A DNA stretch of 64,000 nucleotides from Colimorpha sp045640985 (GTDB lineage Bacteria > Bacteroidota > Bacteroidia > Bacteroidales > P3). Shown here piece by piece: positions 7,430-14,903 of this stretch (position 1 is its first letter; each line of letters opens with the position of its first letter). The translations under genes were made by a program, and so were the position numbers. The notes below the pieces were generated by a model. That model made no database searches and was not told where the DNA came from. It saw only the letters and a program-made list of their open reading frames with translations. The stretch spans positions 1-64,000 of the forward strand of contig JAZUFZ010000013.1 of NCBI GenBank assembly GCA_045640985.1, written 5' to 3'.

Positions 7430-8216
7430 AAATTAACTTATTGACAAAAAAATAAATATCTTGATTTTTCGTTATTGTATTGAACTTAATCACGAAACCT
7501 ATGGCAAAATATAAGAAACTTGGGTCGGTCACCCTGTTTGACGCACAAAATACGAAGGAAGAGCTCTCTAAACTGGGCAATCCACTTGAACGATTGTCTC
7601 AGGTAGTCGATTTTGAGATGTTCCGCAAGGCGCTGGAAGATTTGTGGAACGACAATTCCAACAAGAAGAAACAGAAGGATATAGATGCCAGATGGACTCA
7701 GAAAGGCGGGCAGAACTACTTTGGATATAAAAACCACATAAAGATGGACAAAGTAAGCAAATTCATCAAGAAGTGCCTGGCCTCCACAGCTTCGCTGCAT
7801 GATTCTCAGGCGTTAGACTATCTGTTGGACGAGTCGGATCAGGGTCAATCGATTTATGCGGATTCGGCCTATGTCGGACAATGCAACATATTGGCGAAAT
7901 GGGATATGATAGATGAAATCTGCGAAAAGGGATACAGGAACCACCCGTTGACAGAAGAACAGAAAGAATCAAACCGAAAGAAGTCATCCATCCGTAGTCG
8001 AGTGGAACATGTGTTCGGATTTATGGAGCAAACAATGCATGGTCTGATTTTTCGAGGGGTAGGAATTGTGCGGGCAAAAGCCAATATTGCGATGACCAAC
8101 CTGGTATATAACATGTGTCGATTAGGTCAAGTAGTAAGATTGCATAAAGATTGGATTACTGCTAACTGACTGATAATCACCCCCATAAATAATAGTTATT
8201 TTTTGATTAATTATTG
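7430..8216 (+). mobile_element. Internally deleted IS5-type insertion sequence
   Basis: The unit holds a single transposase frame (7501-8169) flanked by A/T-rich ends. About 7430-7460 and the complement of about 8190-8215 share imperfect inverted similarity (an aaaattaa block, then caaaaaataa), so these are tentative terminal repeats. Exact ends and any target duplication cannot be fixed by eye. The left end abuts the truncated DUF4248 gene. A promoter-like sequence lies just beyond the right end. Confidence 0.55.
7501..8169 (+). pseudogene. IS5-family DDE transposase with in-frame internal deletion
   Basis: The start is the ATG at 7501 (MAKYKKLGSVTLFDA). A TTG at 7480 could add seven residues. 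The frame has 222 residues against about 320-340 for complete relatives. The N-terminus is intact up to about MFRKALEDL, then runs directly into NSNKKKQKDIDARWTQKGGQ, which in full-length proteins lies about 100 residues later. The lost block includes the helix-turn-helix region and the first catalytic Asp. The later part retains YADSAYVG (second Asp) and the region ending SRVEHVFGFME (Glu). The product should be unable to transpose. The deletion kept the frame open. Confidence 0.8.
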
Positions 8217-8245
8217 TCGTAAATGAAGAAAAAAGTGTAACTTTG
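8214..8245 (+). promoter_or_regulatory. Bacteroidota-type promoter right of the IS element
   Basis: TTG at 8214-8216, a 21-nt spacer and TAACTTTG at 8238-8245 fit the Bacteroidota consensus. No convincing gene follows on this strand. It may be the promoter of a gene now lost, or an outward promoter near the IS end. Confidence 0.45.
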
Positions 8246-8385
8246 CAACCGAAATCACTCCTCGAAACCTATTCGATAAATGAGGCTGTAAAAGAAGTTA
8301 AATTACCTAAAAGGAGGAACAAAGGGTTAGCTCCTCTTCGGTCGCTGGCCATAGCACTGTGCCATCTTTAGGTCAAAAAATGAAT

Positions 8386-8526
8386 TTATAGAACCCGCCA
8401 TAAAGTTTTGCGGATGGTGATGGTTTCTTCGTCCGTATCCACAATCACGTGCCAGGGGGTGGCCGCGTTGATCATTTTTCCATTGGCTGCCATTGCAGCT
8501 TCTGTAGAGGTGGCTTCAAACCGCAT
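8386..8526 (-). CDS. Possible 46-residue protein
   Basis: A short frame reading MRFEATSTEAAMAANG, then PWHVIVDTDEETITIR, ending WRVL, starts at 8526. It has an A/G-rich stretch (AAAAGGTAA) 8 nt before the ATG. Its composition is protein-like and it lies downstream of the strong minus-strand promoter at 8879-8908. No family recognised. It could be a fragment of a larger lost gene. Confidence 0.35.
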   Translation of the reverse strand: MRFEATSTEAAMAANGKMINAATPWHVIVDTDEETITIRKTLWRVL

Positions 8527-8618
8527 ATTCGATTACCTTTTAATAATACCTGTTTCTTATTAATTCTCATGTTGTGACGGGCACAACTTTTGTTGCACTA
8601 TTGACTCGAAATGTGCGG

Positions 8619-8816
8619 TTAAGACATACGAAAGAAAGTGGAGCCATCCATTTTGACCTCAATTTCAATCGTTGGGCTTGGACTCCCCATATAGTTAAAT
8701 AAGGTTGGTGAATTGCTCCACCTCGATGTATCATAACTGAAATATGAGTACATACAAAGTGAGCGTTCATCATACTTTATTCCAACTATATTTTTGTGAA
8801 AGTGTCCAGGTTTCAC
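8619..8816 (-). CDS. Possible 65-residue protein
   Basis: A frame opening with GTG at 8816 (KPGHFHKNIVGIKYDERS, ending MDGSTFFRMS) lies 63 nt downstream of a consensus promoter at 8879-8908. The amino-acid composition is plausible for a real protein, but there is no ATG, no clear ribosome site and no recognised family. It could be a gene remnant. The rest of 8817-9200 shows no gene I can support. Confidence 0.25.
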   Translation of the reverse strand: MKPGHFHKNIVGIKYDERSLCMYSYFSYDTSRWSNSPTLFNYMGSPSPTIEIEVKMDGSTFFRMS

Positions 8817-8878
8817 GATTGAGTAATAAGGCTATAATGCGTCTTTCTCTGTCATCCGGTATCGCTTGAATGACGTGG

Positions 8879-8908
8879 CAAAGATACAAAGATTTTTTTA
8901 TCTGGCAA
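8879..8908 (-). promoter_or_regulatory. Consensus Bacteroidota promoter with no clear gene
   Basis: On the minus strand TTG (8906-8908), a 19-nt spacer and TATCTTTG (8879-8886) match the consensus exactly, as in the ruvB and pfkA promoters of this window. Only two doubtful small frames lie downstream. Confidence 0.65.
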
Positions 8909-9215
8909 AATTTATTTTCGGCAATATTCCATAGGAATACGCTCTGATGATGTTCTGTCGCACCAGAATCGGGGTCTGTGCGGACGGAAAATGAAAGAGT
9001 AGCCTCTTGATGCGAAATTGGTCCCATTCCTATAATATAGTCACTTATAGGTATCCGTACACAAATGACTGTATTATAACAGGGAAAATTCGGGGATAAT
9101 TTATGGGCATTGGCGTTTCACGGAGGCCGGAGATGAATTATCGCATCGGTATTAATTCACAATGCCCGGTTAAAAACTATTTTCTTCAAGCGGCTGCGGG
9201 TAGGGATTTTTTTTG

Positions 9216-9223
9216 TAATTTTG
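9216..9223 (+). promoter_or_regulatory. -7 element for glsA
   Basis: TAATTTTG at 9216-9223 lies 25 nt before the glsA start at 9249. A transcript from here would exclude the alternative upstream start near 9228, which supports 9249. No clear TTG at the -33 position. Confidence 0.5.
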
Positions 9224-9248
9224 CATTTTGTTAAAGACTGGTCATTTT

Positions 9249-10079
9249 ATGGAAATCAACGATCATTATATTGATTTGGAGCGGGTTCTTGCGGAGAAGC
9301 ATGTTTCTGCGCCGCGCTGGGTTCTGAAACTGGCGGAACGGCTGCTGCACGTGAAGGAACTCAACGCGGGTATCTACAACAACCGCGACAAGAAGGGTCT
9401 GGATTTCGTGGATGCTTTCCTGGGGGACGACCTGAGGCTGACGGTGGCGGCAAAGGGCATAGAGAACATTCCGGAGACGGGCTGGCCCATGGTGGTGGGC
9501 AACCATCCGCTGGGCGGGCCTGACGGTCTGGCACTTATGCAGGCGGTTGGACGCAGGCGGAGGGATGTGAGGTTCCCCGTGAACGATTTCCTGATGCACC
9601 TTCCGGGGCTGAAAGATCTGTTCATTCCCATCGATAAGGTTCACCCCCACGCCTCGTATGCGGAGGGTCTGGAGAAGGCGTTCAGCGGTGAAAATACGCT
9701 ACTGTACTTCCCTGCGGGCATCTGCTCGCGCCGCATCAGGGGAAAGGTTCAGGACCTGGACTGGAAAGGGACCTTCGTGAAGAAGGCGGTGAAATACCAG
9801 CGCGACGTGGTGCCTGTCTTTTTTGATGCCCAGAACCGCAGGCGGTTCTACACGCTGGCAAACCTGAGAAGAAAAATCGGTGTGAAGTTCAACTTTGAGA
9901 TGGCGCTCCTGCCGGGCGAGATGTTCGCCAAGCGTGGCAAAGAAATACGGCTTATCGTGGGCAAGCCCATAGCGTGGCAGACTTTCGACGACCGATACAG
10001 TCCGCTGGAATGGGCGGCAAAGGTGAGGGGCTATGTGTATAGTCTGAAAGAGGCTCCGGAGAGGGGCTTTAAGGAATAG
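9249..10079 (+). CDS. glsA: Glycine-lipid O-acyltransferase (PlsC-like)
   Basis: The 276-residue protein is a 1-acylglycerol-3-phosphate acyltransferase-type enzyme. It has GNHPLGGPDG near residue 85 in place of the usual HxxxxD box (N-H-P-L-G-G-P-D), LLYFPAGICSRR (the FPEG-like block) and a late VVPVFFDA segment. In Bacteroides, GlsA adds the second acyl chain to N-acyl-glycine, completing glycine lipids in the inner membrane. Its partner glsB lies 420 nt downstream on the same strand. Assignment is by family memory and the pairing. The gap between them is filled by repeats. Confidence 0.75.
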   Translation: MEINDHYIDLERVLAEKHVSAPRWVLKLAERLLHVKELNAGIYNNRDKKGLDFVDAFLGDDLRLTVAAKGIENIPETGWPMVVGNHPLGGPDGLALMQAVGRRRRDVRFPVNDFLMHLPGLKDLFIPIDKVHPHASYAEGLEKAFSGENTLLYFPAGICSRRIRGKVQDLDWKGTFVKKAVKYQRDVVPVFFDAQNRRRFYTLANLRRKIGVKFNFEMALLPGEMFAKRGKEIRLIVGKPIAWQTFDDRYSPLEWAAKVRGYVYSLKEAPERGFKE

Positions 10080-10501
10080 GAATGGCTGGGAGAGGGTGAA
10101 GATTAAGAGTGAATGTGAGGAAAAGAGTTTAAGGAATTTGAACTTGGAACCGCGAAGAATAAATTAAATTAAAGAACACGAATTGCTCGAATTGCACGAA
10201 TGAGGCGGAGCCGCAAAGAAAATATTAAAGAACACGAAGAATATACATAACCTTTTATTCGGGTGATTCGTGAGATTCGTGTTAGCTCCACTCCGGTCGC
10301 TGACCTTCGGTTCAAAAAAAATCACAAGTCGCGAGGAATTAATTTAAAGAACACGAATGACACGAATTGCACGAATGAGGCAGAGCCGCAAAGAAAATAT
10401 TAAAGAACACTAATGGAGAGTTTAAGGAGTTTGAGGGTAAAAGAGGGTTTGAGAGGTTTGAAACTTGAAGCTTGGAACTTTGGAACTTGAAAATTGAAAC
10501 A
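10080..10501. repeat. Repeat-filled gap between glsA and glsB
   Basis: Two ~70-bp direct repeats (10169-10238 and 10344-10413, about six differences) carry the words aaagaacacgaat and gcacgaatgag. Between them is an inverted version (attcgtgagattcgtg, about 10263-10281) followed by gttagctccactccggtcgc (10281 on). A close match to the last word also occurs at 8326-8350. The last 80 bases are a G/A-rich run built from short words such as gtttgag and aacttggaac. No gene seen. Confidence 0.8.
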
Positions 10502-11614
10502 ATGGATACGATGGATACAAACTATACGGATATCATCCCGAAGGTGGACAGGGACCTCATCAAGCGGGAACTGAAAAACAGGAATTTCCTGAGAAAGACC
10601 AACTGTGGCGGCAAGGAGATATATGTTACCACGGCGCACCTTTCGCCCAATATCATGCAGGAGATTGGACGGCTCCGGGAACTGAGTTTCCGTCTGGAAG
10701 GGGGCGGGACCGGACGGCCCTGCGACATCGATGCCTACGATATGCTGCCGGAGCCTTACTGCTTCAAGCAGCTGTTTGTATGGAGCCCCGAGGAGGAGGA
10801 GATTGTGGGCGGATACCGGTTCATCCACGGCAGCAATATGATGCGGCTGGATGACGGACGCATACAGACTCCGGCGGCGATGGAATTCCACTATTCGGAT
10901 GACTTCGTGAAAAACTATCTGCCCTATACCGTAGAGCTCGGAAGGGCCTTTGTGCAGCCGGACTTCCAGCCAGGCAAGAACCTGAAGAAAGGGCTTTACT
11001 CGCTGGATAACCTGTGGGATGGTCTCGGATGTATCGCCCTTGAGATTCCGGAAACGAGATATTTCTTCGGCAAGATTACGATGTATCCGCAGATGAACCG
11101 CAAGGCAAAGGACATGATACTGTATTTCTACCAGAAGCATTTCCCCGACCGGGACGGCCTGATGTGGCCCTACGAGCCTTTGAAGATTGAATCGGACTAT
11201 AACGAACTGCACGAGATTTTCAACGGCCGCAACTATAAAGATGACTATCAGATACTGATGCGCCAGGTAAGGGCTTTGGGGGCTAACGTGCCACCGCTTA
11301 TCAATGCCTATATGAATCTGTCCTCCACGATGCGGTGCTTCGGCACGGCGATGAACCACGATTTCGGTGAGACCGACGAGACGGGAATCATGGTAACGCT
11401 GCGGGATATCGTGCCGGAGAAACGCGCTCGGTACTTTGAATCGTATGAGCAGAAGAACCGGAGATTTGACCGACTGGGGCTGTTCCAGATAAACATCAAC
11501 AAGATGCCCTGGTGGAAAAGCGAGCAGTCGGAGGAAGAGAAAGAGATGCTGAGAACACTCAAGCGGCTCAAGCGGAAGCAGAAAAAGGGAAAAGAGAAAA
11601 ACGATAAAGACTGA
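10502..11614 (+). CDS. glsB: Glycine-lipid N-acyltransferase (GNAT/OlsB-like)
   Basis: The start at 10502 (MDTMDTNYTD) is preferred over 10472, whose extra ten residues come from the low-complexity leader. The 370-residue protein has a GNAT-like acyltransferase domain of the hemolysin/OlsB type (about residues 50-220: LRELSFRLEGGGTG, VGGYRF, ELGRAFVQPDFQ) and a C-terminal extension ending in a Lys/Glu-rich tail. GlsB makes N-acyl-glycine from glycine and acyl-ACP, and GlsA then O-acylates it. The engB gene begins 4 nt downstream, so glsB-engB-dacB are probably transcribed together. Confidence 0.75.
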   Translation: MDTMDTNYTDIIPKVDRDLIKRELKNRNFLRKTNCGGKEIYVTTAHLSPNIMQEIGRLRELSFRLEGGGTGRPCDIDAYDMLPEPYCFKQLFVWSPEEEEIVGGYRFIHGSNMMRLDDGRIQTPAAMEFHYSDDFVKNYLPYTVELGRAFVQPDFQPGKNLKKGLYSLDNLWDGLGCIALEIPETRYFFGKITMYPQMNRKAKDMILYFYQKHFPDRDGLMWPYEPLKIESDYNELHEIFNGRNYKDDYQILMRQVRALGANVPPLINAYMNLSSTMRCFGTAMNHDFGETDETGIMVTLRDIVPEKRARYFESYEQKNRRFDRLGLFQININKMPWWKSEQSEEEKEMLRTLKRLKRKQKKGKEKNDKD

Positions 11615-11618
11615 CGAT

Positions 11619-12224
11619 ATGGAAATCAAAAGCGCGACCTTTCTGATCAGCAACAGCAACTATAAGAAATGCCCCGAAACGGGCCTGCCGGAATATGCCT
11701 TTATCGGCAGGAGCAACGTGGGGAAGTCTTCGCTCATCAATATGCTGACCGGCAACAAGGGTCTGGCTAAGACAAGCGTAAAGCCAGGAAAGACCCAACT
11801 GATAAACCATTTTGAGATAAACCACGAATGGTATCTGGTGGACCTGCCGGGATACGGCTACGCGAAAGTATCGAAAGGGGAACGCGAGAAGTGGGGCAAG
11901 ATGATCAGGGAATATATGCTGAAACGGGAAACCCTGGAGGCGGTATTTGTGCTGATTGATTCACGCATAGAACCTCAGGCAATAGACCTGGACTTTATCC
12001 AGTTTCTGGGAGAGAATGAAGTGCCGCTTTATATTGTGTTCACTAAAATAGACAAACTCAGGCAGCGCGACCTTGCAGCCAATGTAAACGCATTCAAGCG
12101 GGCGCTGAAAGAGGAATGGGAAGAACTGCCGGAGATGTTCCTGACTTCGTCGGTAACCAGATATGGCAGAGACCATATATTAGAGAGAATTGAAACTATC
12201 AACAACCAGATAAAACAATCATGA
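11619..12224 (+). CDS. engB: Ribosome biogenesis GTPase EngB/YihA
   Basis: At 201 residues it is the usual size for this essential GTPase of 50S subunit assembly. G1 is GRSNVGKSS (about residues 26-34), G2 region PGKTQ, G3 DLPGYGYA, G4 TKIDK, with the SSVT G5 element near the end. It begins 4 nt after glsB and its stop overlaps the dacB start (ATGATG at 12221). Confidence 0.95.
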   Translation: MEIKSATFLISNSNYKKCPETGLPEYAFIGRSNVGKSSLINMLTGNKGLAKTSVKPGKTQLINHFEINHEWYLVDLPGYGYAKVSKGEREKWGKMIREYMLKRETLEAVFVLIDSRIEPQAIDLDFIQFLGENEVPLYIVFTKIDKLRQRDLAANVNAFKRALKEEWEELPEMFLTSSVTRYGRDHILERIETINNQIKQS

Positions 12225-13672
12225 TGAGAAGATACCTTTATATAATATGTGCGTTTGTGATAGGGATGAACGGATGCTGGGCGCAGACGAATTCCAGCCT
12301 GAACCGGATGGTTCAGGATATTGCCCTTTCAAGCGCCATGAAACACGGACAGTTTGCCGTGAGCGTATATAATATCAGCAAAGGAAACAATATATGCAAC
12401 CACAACGCCCAGATGGCGCTTACCCCCGCCTCGATGTGTAAGATTTTCACTACCGGAGTTGGATTTGAGGAACTGGGATCGAACTTCAGATTCAAGACTT
12501 CGATCGGCTACACTGGGGAGATTGACAAATCGGGTGTCCTGCATGGCAATATCATCATTGTGGGAGGCGGAGACCCGCTGCTGGGGTCGTACCGCTACCG
12601 TCAGACCTGCATCGATACGCTGATGCACTCATGGTACAAGGCCATTACGGGATACGGAATCAAATCAATAGAAGGAAGGATATGCGTGGATGGAACAATA
12701 TTCGACAATCAGCAGCTGCATGACTCGTGGCAACACGGAGATGTGGGGAATTACTATGGCGTGGGTTCCTGCGGGCTGAACTTCCACGAAAATATGTATT
12801 TCGCCTACTTCAATGCCGGAAAGAAACTGGGCTACCCAGCGGAACTGGTTTCCACCGCACCCAAGAACATCAACATTACCAACCGCAACGAGGTAACAAC
12901 AGGTCCAGACAATTCAGGCGATCAGGTAATCGTGTATGGCGAGCCCAACAGCACACAGCGGCTTTACAGAGGGACCATCCCACTCAACAAGAAAAATTTC
13001 GGGATCAGATGTGCTATGCCCAACCCCGCCCTCTGCTGCGCCGAACAGTTCTCTTCATACCTCAGAAGCAAAGGGGTTCATGTTTCCAACAGTGCTTCGG
13101 ATGTGGGAAGCCACCACGACAACATCCACACGATATTGGACTACTACTCTAATATCTATTATGTAATTGCCCAATACACGAACTTTACGAGCAACAATAT
13201 GTATGCCGAAAGCATATTCAAATATTTAGGATATAAACTTTATGGCAAGGGCTCTTTCACCAACGGGAGCAAGGCCGTAATGAACTACTTCAAACAGCAC
13301 CAGCTGGACTGCGGGGGCGTGAAGATTGTGGATGGCAGCGGGCTTTCGAGACTTGACAGAGTCAGCACTGGTTTTACCTGCAGTTTCCTGACAGCCATGT
13401 CCAGAAGTTCAAACTTTGAGGATTTCCACAAATCGCTGGCCAAAGTGGGCGAAACGGGGACAGTGAAGAAACTCGTTCCAGGACTACCCGCCAACATAGA
13501 AATGCGTGTAAAGAGCGGCTCCATGGAAGGAGTTGTTACATACGCCGGATATGTTACCACCGCCTCGGGGGACCTTGTCTGCTTCTCCATTATATGCAAC
13601 AATTTTGATGGTACAGCCAGCAGTCTCAAGCAGCAGCTCAGTAAATTATTACTCAAAATCGGGACCTTGTAA
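12221..13672 (+). CDS. dacB: D-alanyl-D-alanine carboxypeptidase/endopeptidase (PBP4 type)
   Basis: The 483-residue exported protein has a signal peptide (about 1-22, ending CWAQ). It carries the three penicillin-binding motifs of class C low-molecular-mass PBPs: SMCK (S71, K74), SNN in the NFTSNNMYAE block, and KSG near the C-terminus (VKSGSMEG). The long insert between the first and second motifs is typical of DacB. It trims or cross-cleaves peptidoglycan stem peptides in the periplasm. It is the last gene of the glsB-engB-dacB run and is followed by a bidirectional terminator facing mreB. Confidence 0.92.
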   Translation: MMRRYLYIICAFVIGMNGCWAQTNSSLNRMVQDIALSSAMKHGQFAVSVYNISKGNNICNHNAQMALTPASMCKIFTTGVGFEELGSNFRFKTSIGYTGEIDKSGVLHGNIIIVGGGDPLLGSYRYRQTCIDTLMHSWYKAITGYGIKSIEGRICVDGTIFDNQQLHDSWQHGDVGNYYGVGSCGLNFHENMYFAYFNAGKKLGYPAELVSTAPKNINITNRNEVTTGPDNSGDQVIVYGEPNSTQRLYRGTIPLNKKNFGIRCAMPNPALCCAEQFSSYLRSKGVHVSNSASDVGSHHDNIHTILDYYSNIYYVIAQYTNFTSNNMYAESIFKYLGYKLYGKGSFTNGSKAVMNYFKQHQLDCGGVKIVDGSGLSRLDRVSTGFTCSFLTAMSRSSNFEDFHKSLAKVGETGTVKKLVPGLPANIEMRVKSGSMEGVVTYAGYVTTASGDLVCFSIICNNFDGTASSLKQQLSKLLLKIGTL

Positions 13673-13705
13673 TTTCCAGACTGGGAAATATTACTTATAC
13701 ATACA

Positions 13706-13738
13706 AAAACATCCCGCCCATATAGAGCGGGATGTTTT
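13706..13738. terminator. Bidirectional terminator between dacB and mreB
   Basis: A 12-bp perfect stem (aaaacatcccgc 13706-13717 with 13727-13738) has A-runs and T-runs on its two sides. It can end transcription of dacB from the left and mreB from the right. Confidence 0.85.
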
Positions 13739-13759
13739 CATATTACAAATCAATAAGAT

Positions 13760-14782
13760 TTACTTGATAAGGAACTGGAACTTGTTGAAGTTCTTGAGGG
13801 CGATACCCGTGCCGCGTGCCACTGCTCTCAGAGGATCGTCAGCAATATGTACCTGGAGTTTGGTCTTGGAAGCAATTCTCTGGTCGAGACCTCTCAGCTG
13901 AGACCCACCGCCTGCAAGATAGATACCGGTCTTGTAGATATCGGCAGCCAATTCAGGAGGCGTGGTGGACAAAGTATCCAGAATAGCCTGCTCTATACGT
14001 GCAATGGATTTATCCAAGGCATGCGCGATCTCCTTATAGTTTACGGAAATTTCTTTTGGAAGACCGGTAAGCATGTCACGTCCCGTGGTGGCGAAATCCT
14101 CTGGAGGATTCTCCAACTCGGATACAGCGGCTCCTACTTCAATCTTTACACGTTCAGCAGTACGCTCACCAATAATCATGTTGTGCTGCTTGCGCATATA
14201 TTCTACCACGTTGGCATTAAATTCATCACCTGCTACCTTGATGGAGTTGTTGCATACAATACCGCCCAAGGAGATAACAGCGATTTCAGCAGTACCGCCT
14301 CCGATATCCACAATCATGTGACCTTCAGGTTCCAGCACATCGATACCGATACCGATAGCTGCAGCCATAGGTTCATGTATCATGCGGATTTCCTTTGCGC
14401 CGGCTTGCTCGGCACTTTCTCTTACAGCACGTTCCTCCACATTTGTAATACCGGAAGGAATGCAGATCACCATTCTAAGTGAAGGCGGCATAAAGGAACG
14501 GCTTACGTTAGTCATGCCGATAAGTTCACGAATCAGGTGCTGCGCCATTTCAAAGTCAGCGATCACACCGCCCTTCAAAGGACGGATAGTCTCAATATTC
14601 CGGTTGTTCTTGCCTTCCATCTGCTTGGCAGTCTTACCAACAGCAATAATGCGGTTGGTGGTTTTATCTACTGCCACAATAGAGGGTTCGTCAATTACCA
14701 CCTGGTCGTTATAAATCACAATGGAGTTGGCTGTACCTAAGTCCATTGCTATCTCTTTATTAAACAATGAAAGAAGACCCAT
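13760..14782 (-). CDS. mreB: Rod-shape actin homologue MreB
   Basis: This 340-residue MreB has the phosphate-1 loop IAMDLGTANS, the phosphate-2 block MIVDIGGGTAEIAVISLGG and the adenosine motif LAGGGSQLRG. It polymerises under the inner membrane and guides the elongation machinery. In most Bacteroidales mreB is followed by mreC, mreD, mrdA and rodA. Here a terminator follows within 22 nt and the convergent dacB begins, so those genes must lie elsewhere. It is 121 nt downstream of purH and shares the pfkA promoter unless it has its own. Confidence 0.95.
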   Translation of the reverse strand: MGLLSLFNKEIAMDLGTANSIVIYNDQVVIDEPSIVAVDKTTNRIIAVGKTAKQMEGKNNRNIETIRPLKGGVIADFEMAQHLIRELIGMTNVSRSFMPPSLRMVICIPSGITNVEERAVRESAEQAGAKEIRMIHEPMAAAIGIGIDVLEPEGHMIVDIGGGTAEIAVISLGGIVCNNSIKVAGDEFNANVVEYMRKQHNMIIGERTAERVKIEVGAAVSELENPPEDFATTGRDMLTGLPKEISVNYKEIAHALDKSIARIEQAILDTLSTTPPELAADIYKTGIYLAGGGSQLRGLDQRIASKTKLQVHIADDPLRAVARGTGIALKNFNKFQFLIK

Positions 14783-14903
14783 TTTGCTTACTCTTATCTA
14801 ATTACTATAATTTTTGTCTTTAATCTTACGCAAAAAATTCAATTTTGTTTCAAAAAAGTATCGTTTTTTTGTCGGGCCGAGGAAGTTTCTGCTCCCCGGA
14901 CCA

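Noticed and set aside
10400..11659. A 419-codon open frame opposite glsB
   Set aside because: Antisense shadow with no motif, beginning inside engB and ending in the repeat region.
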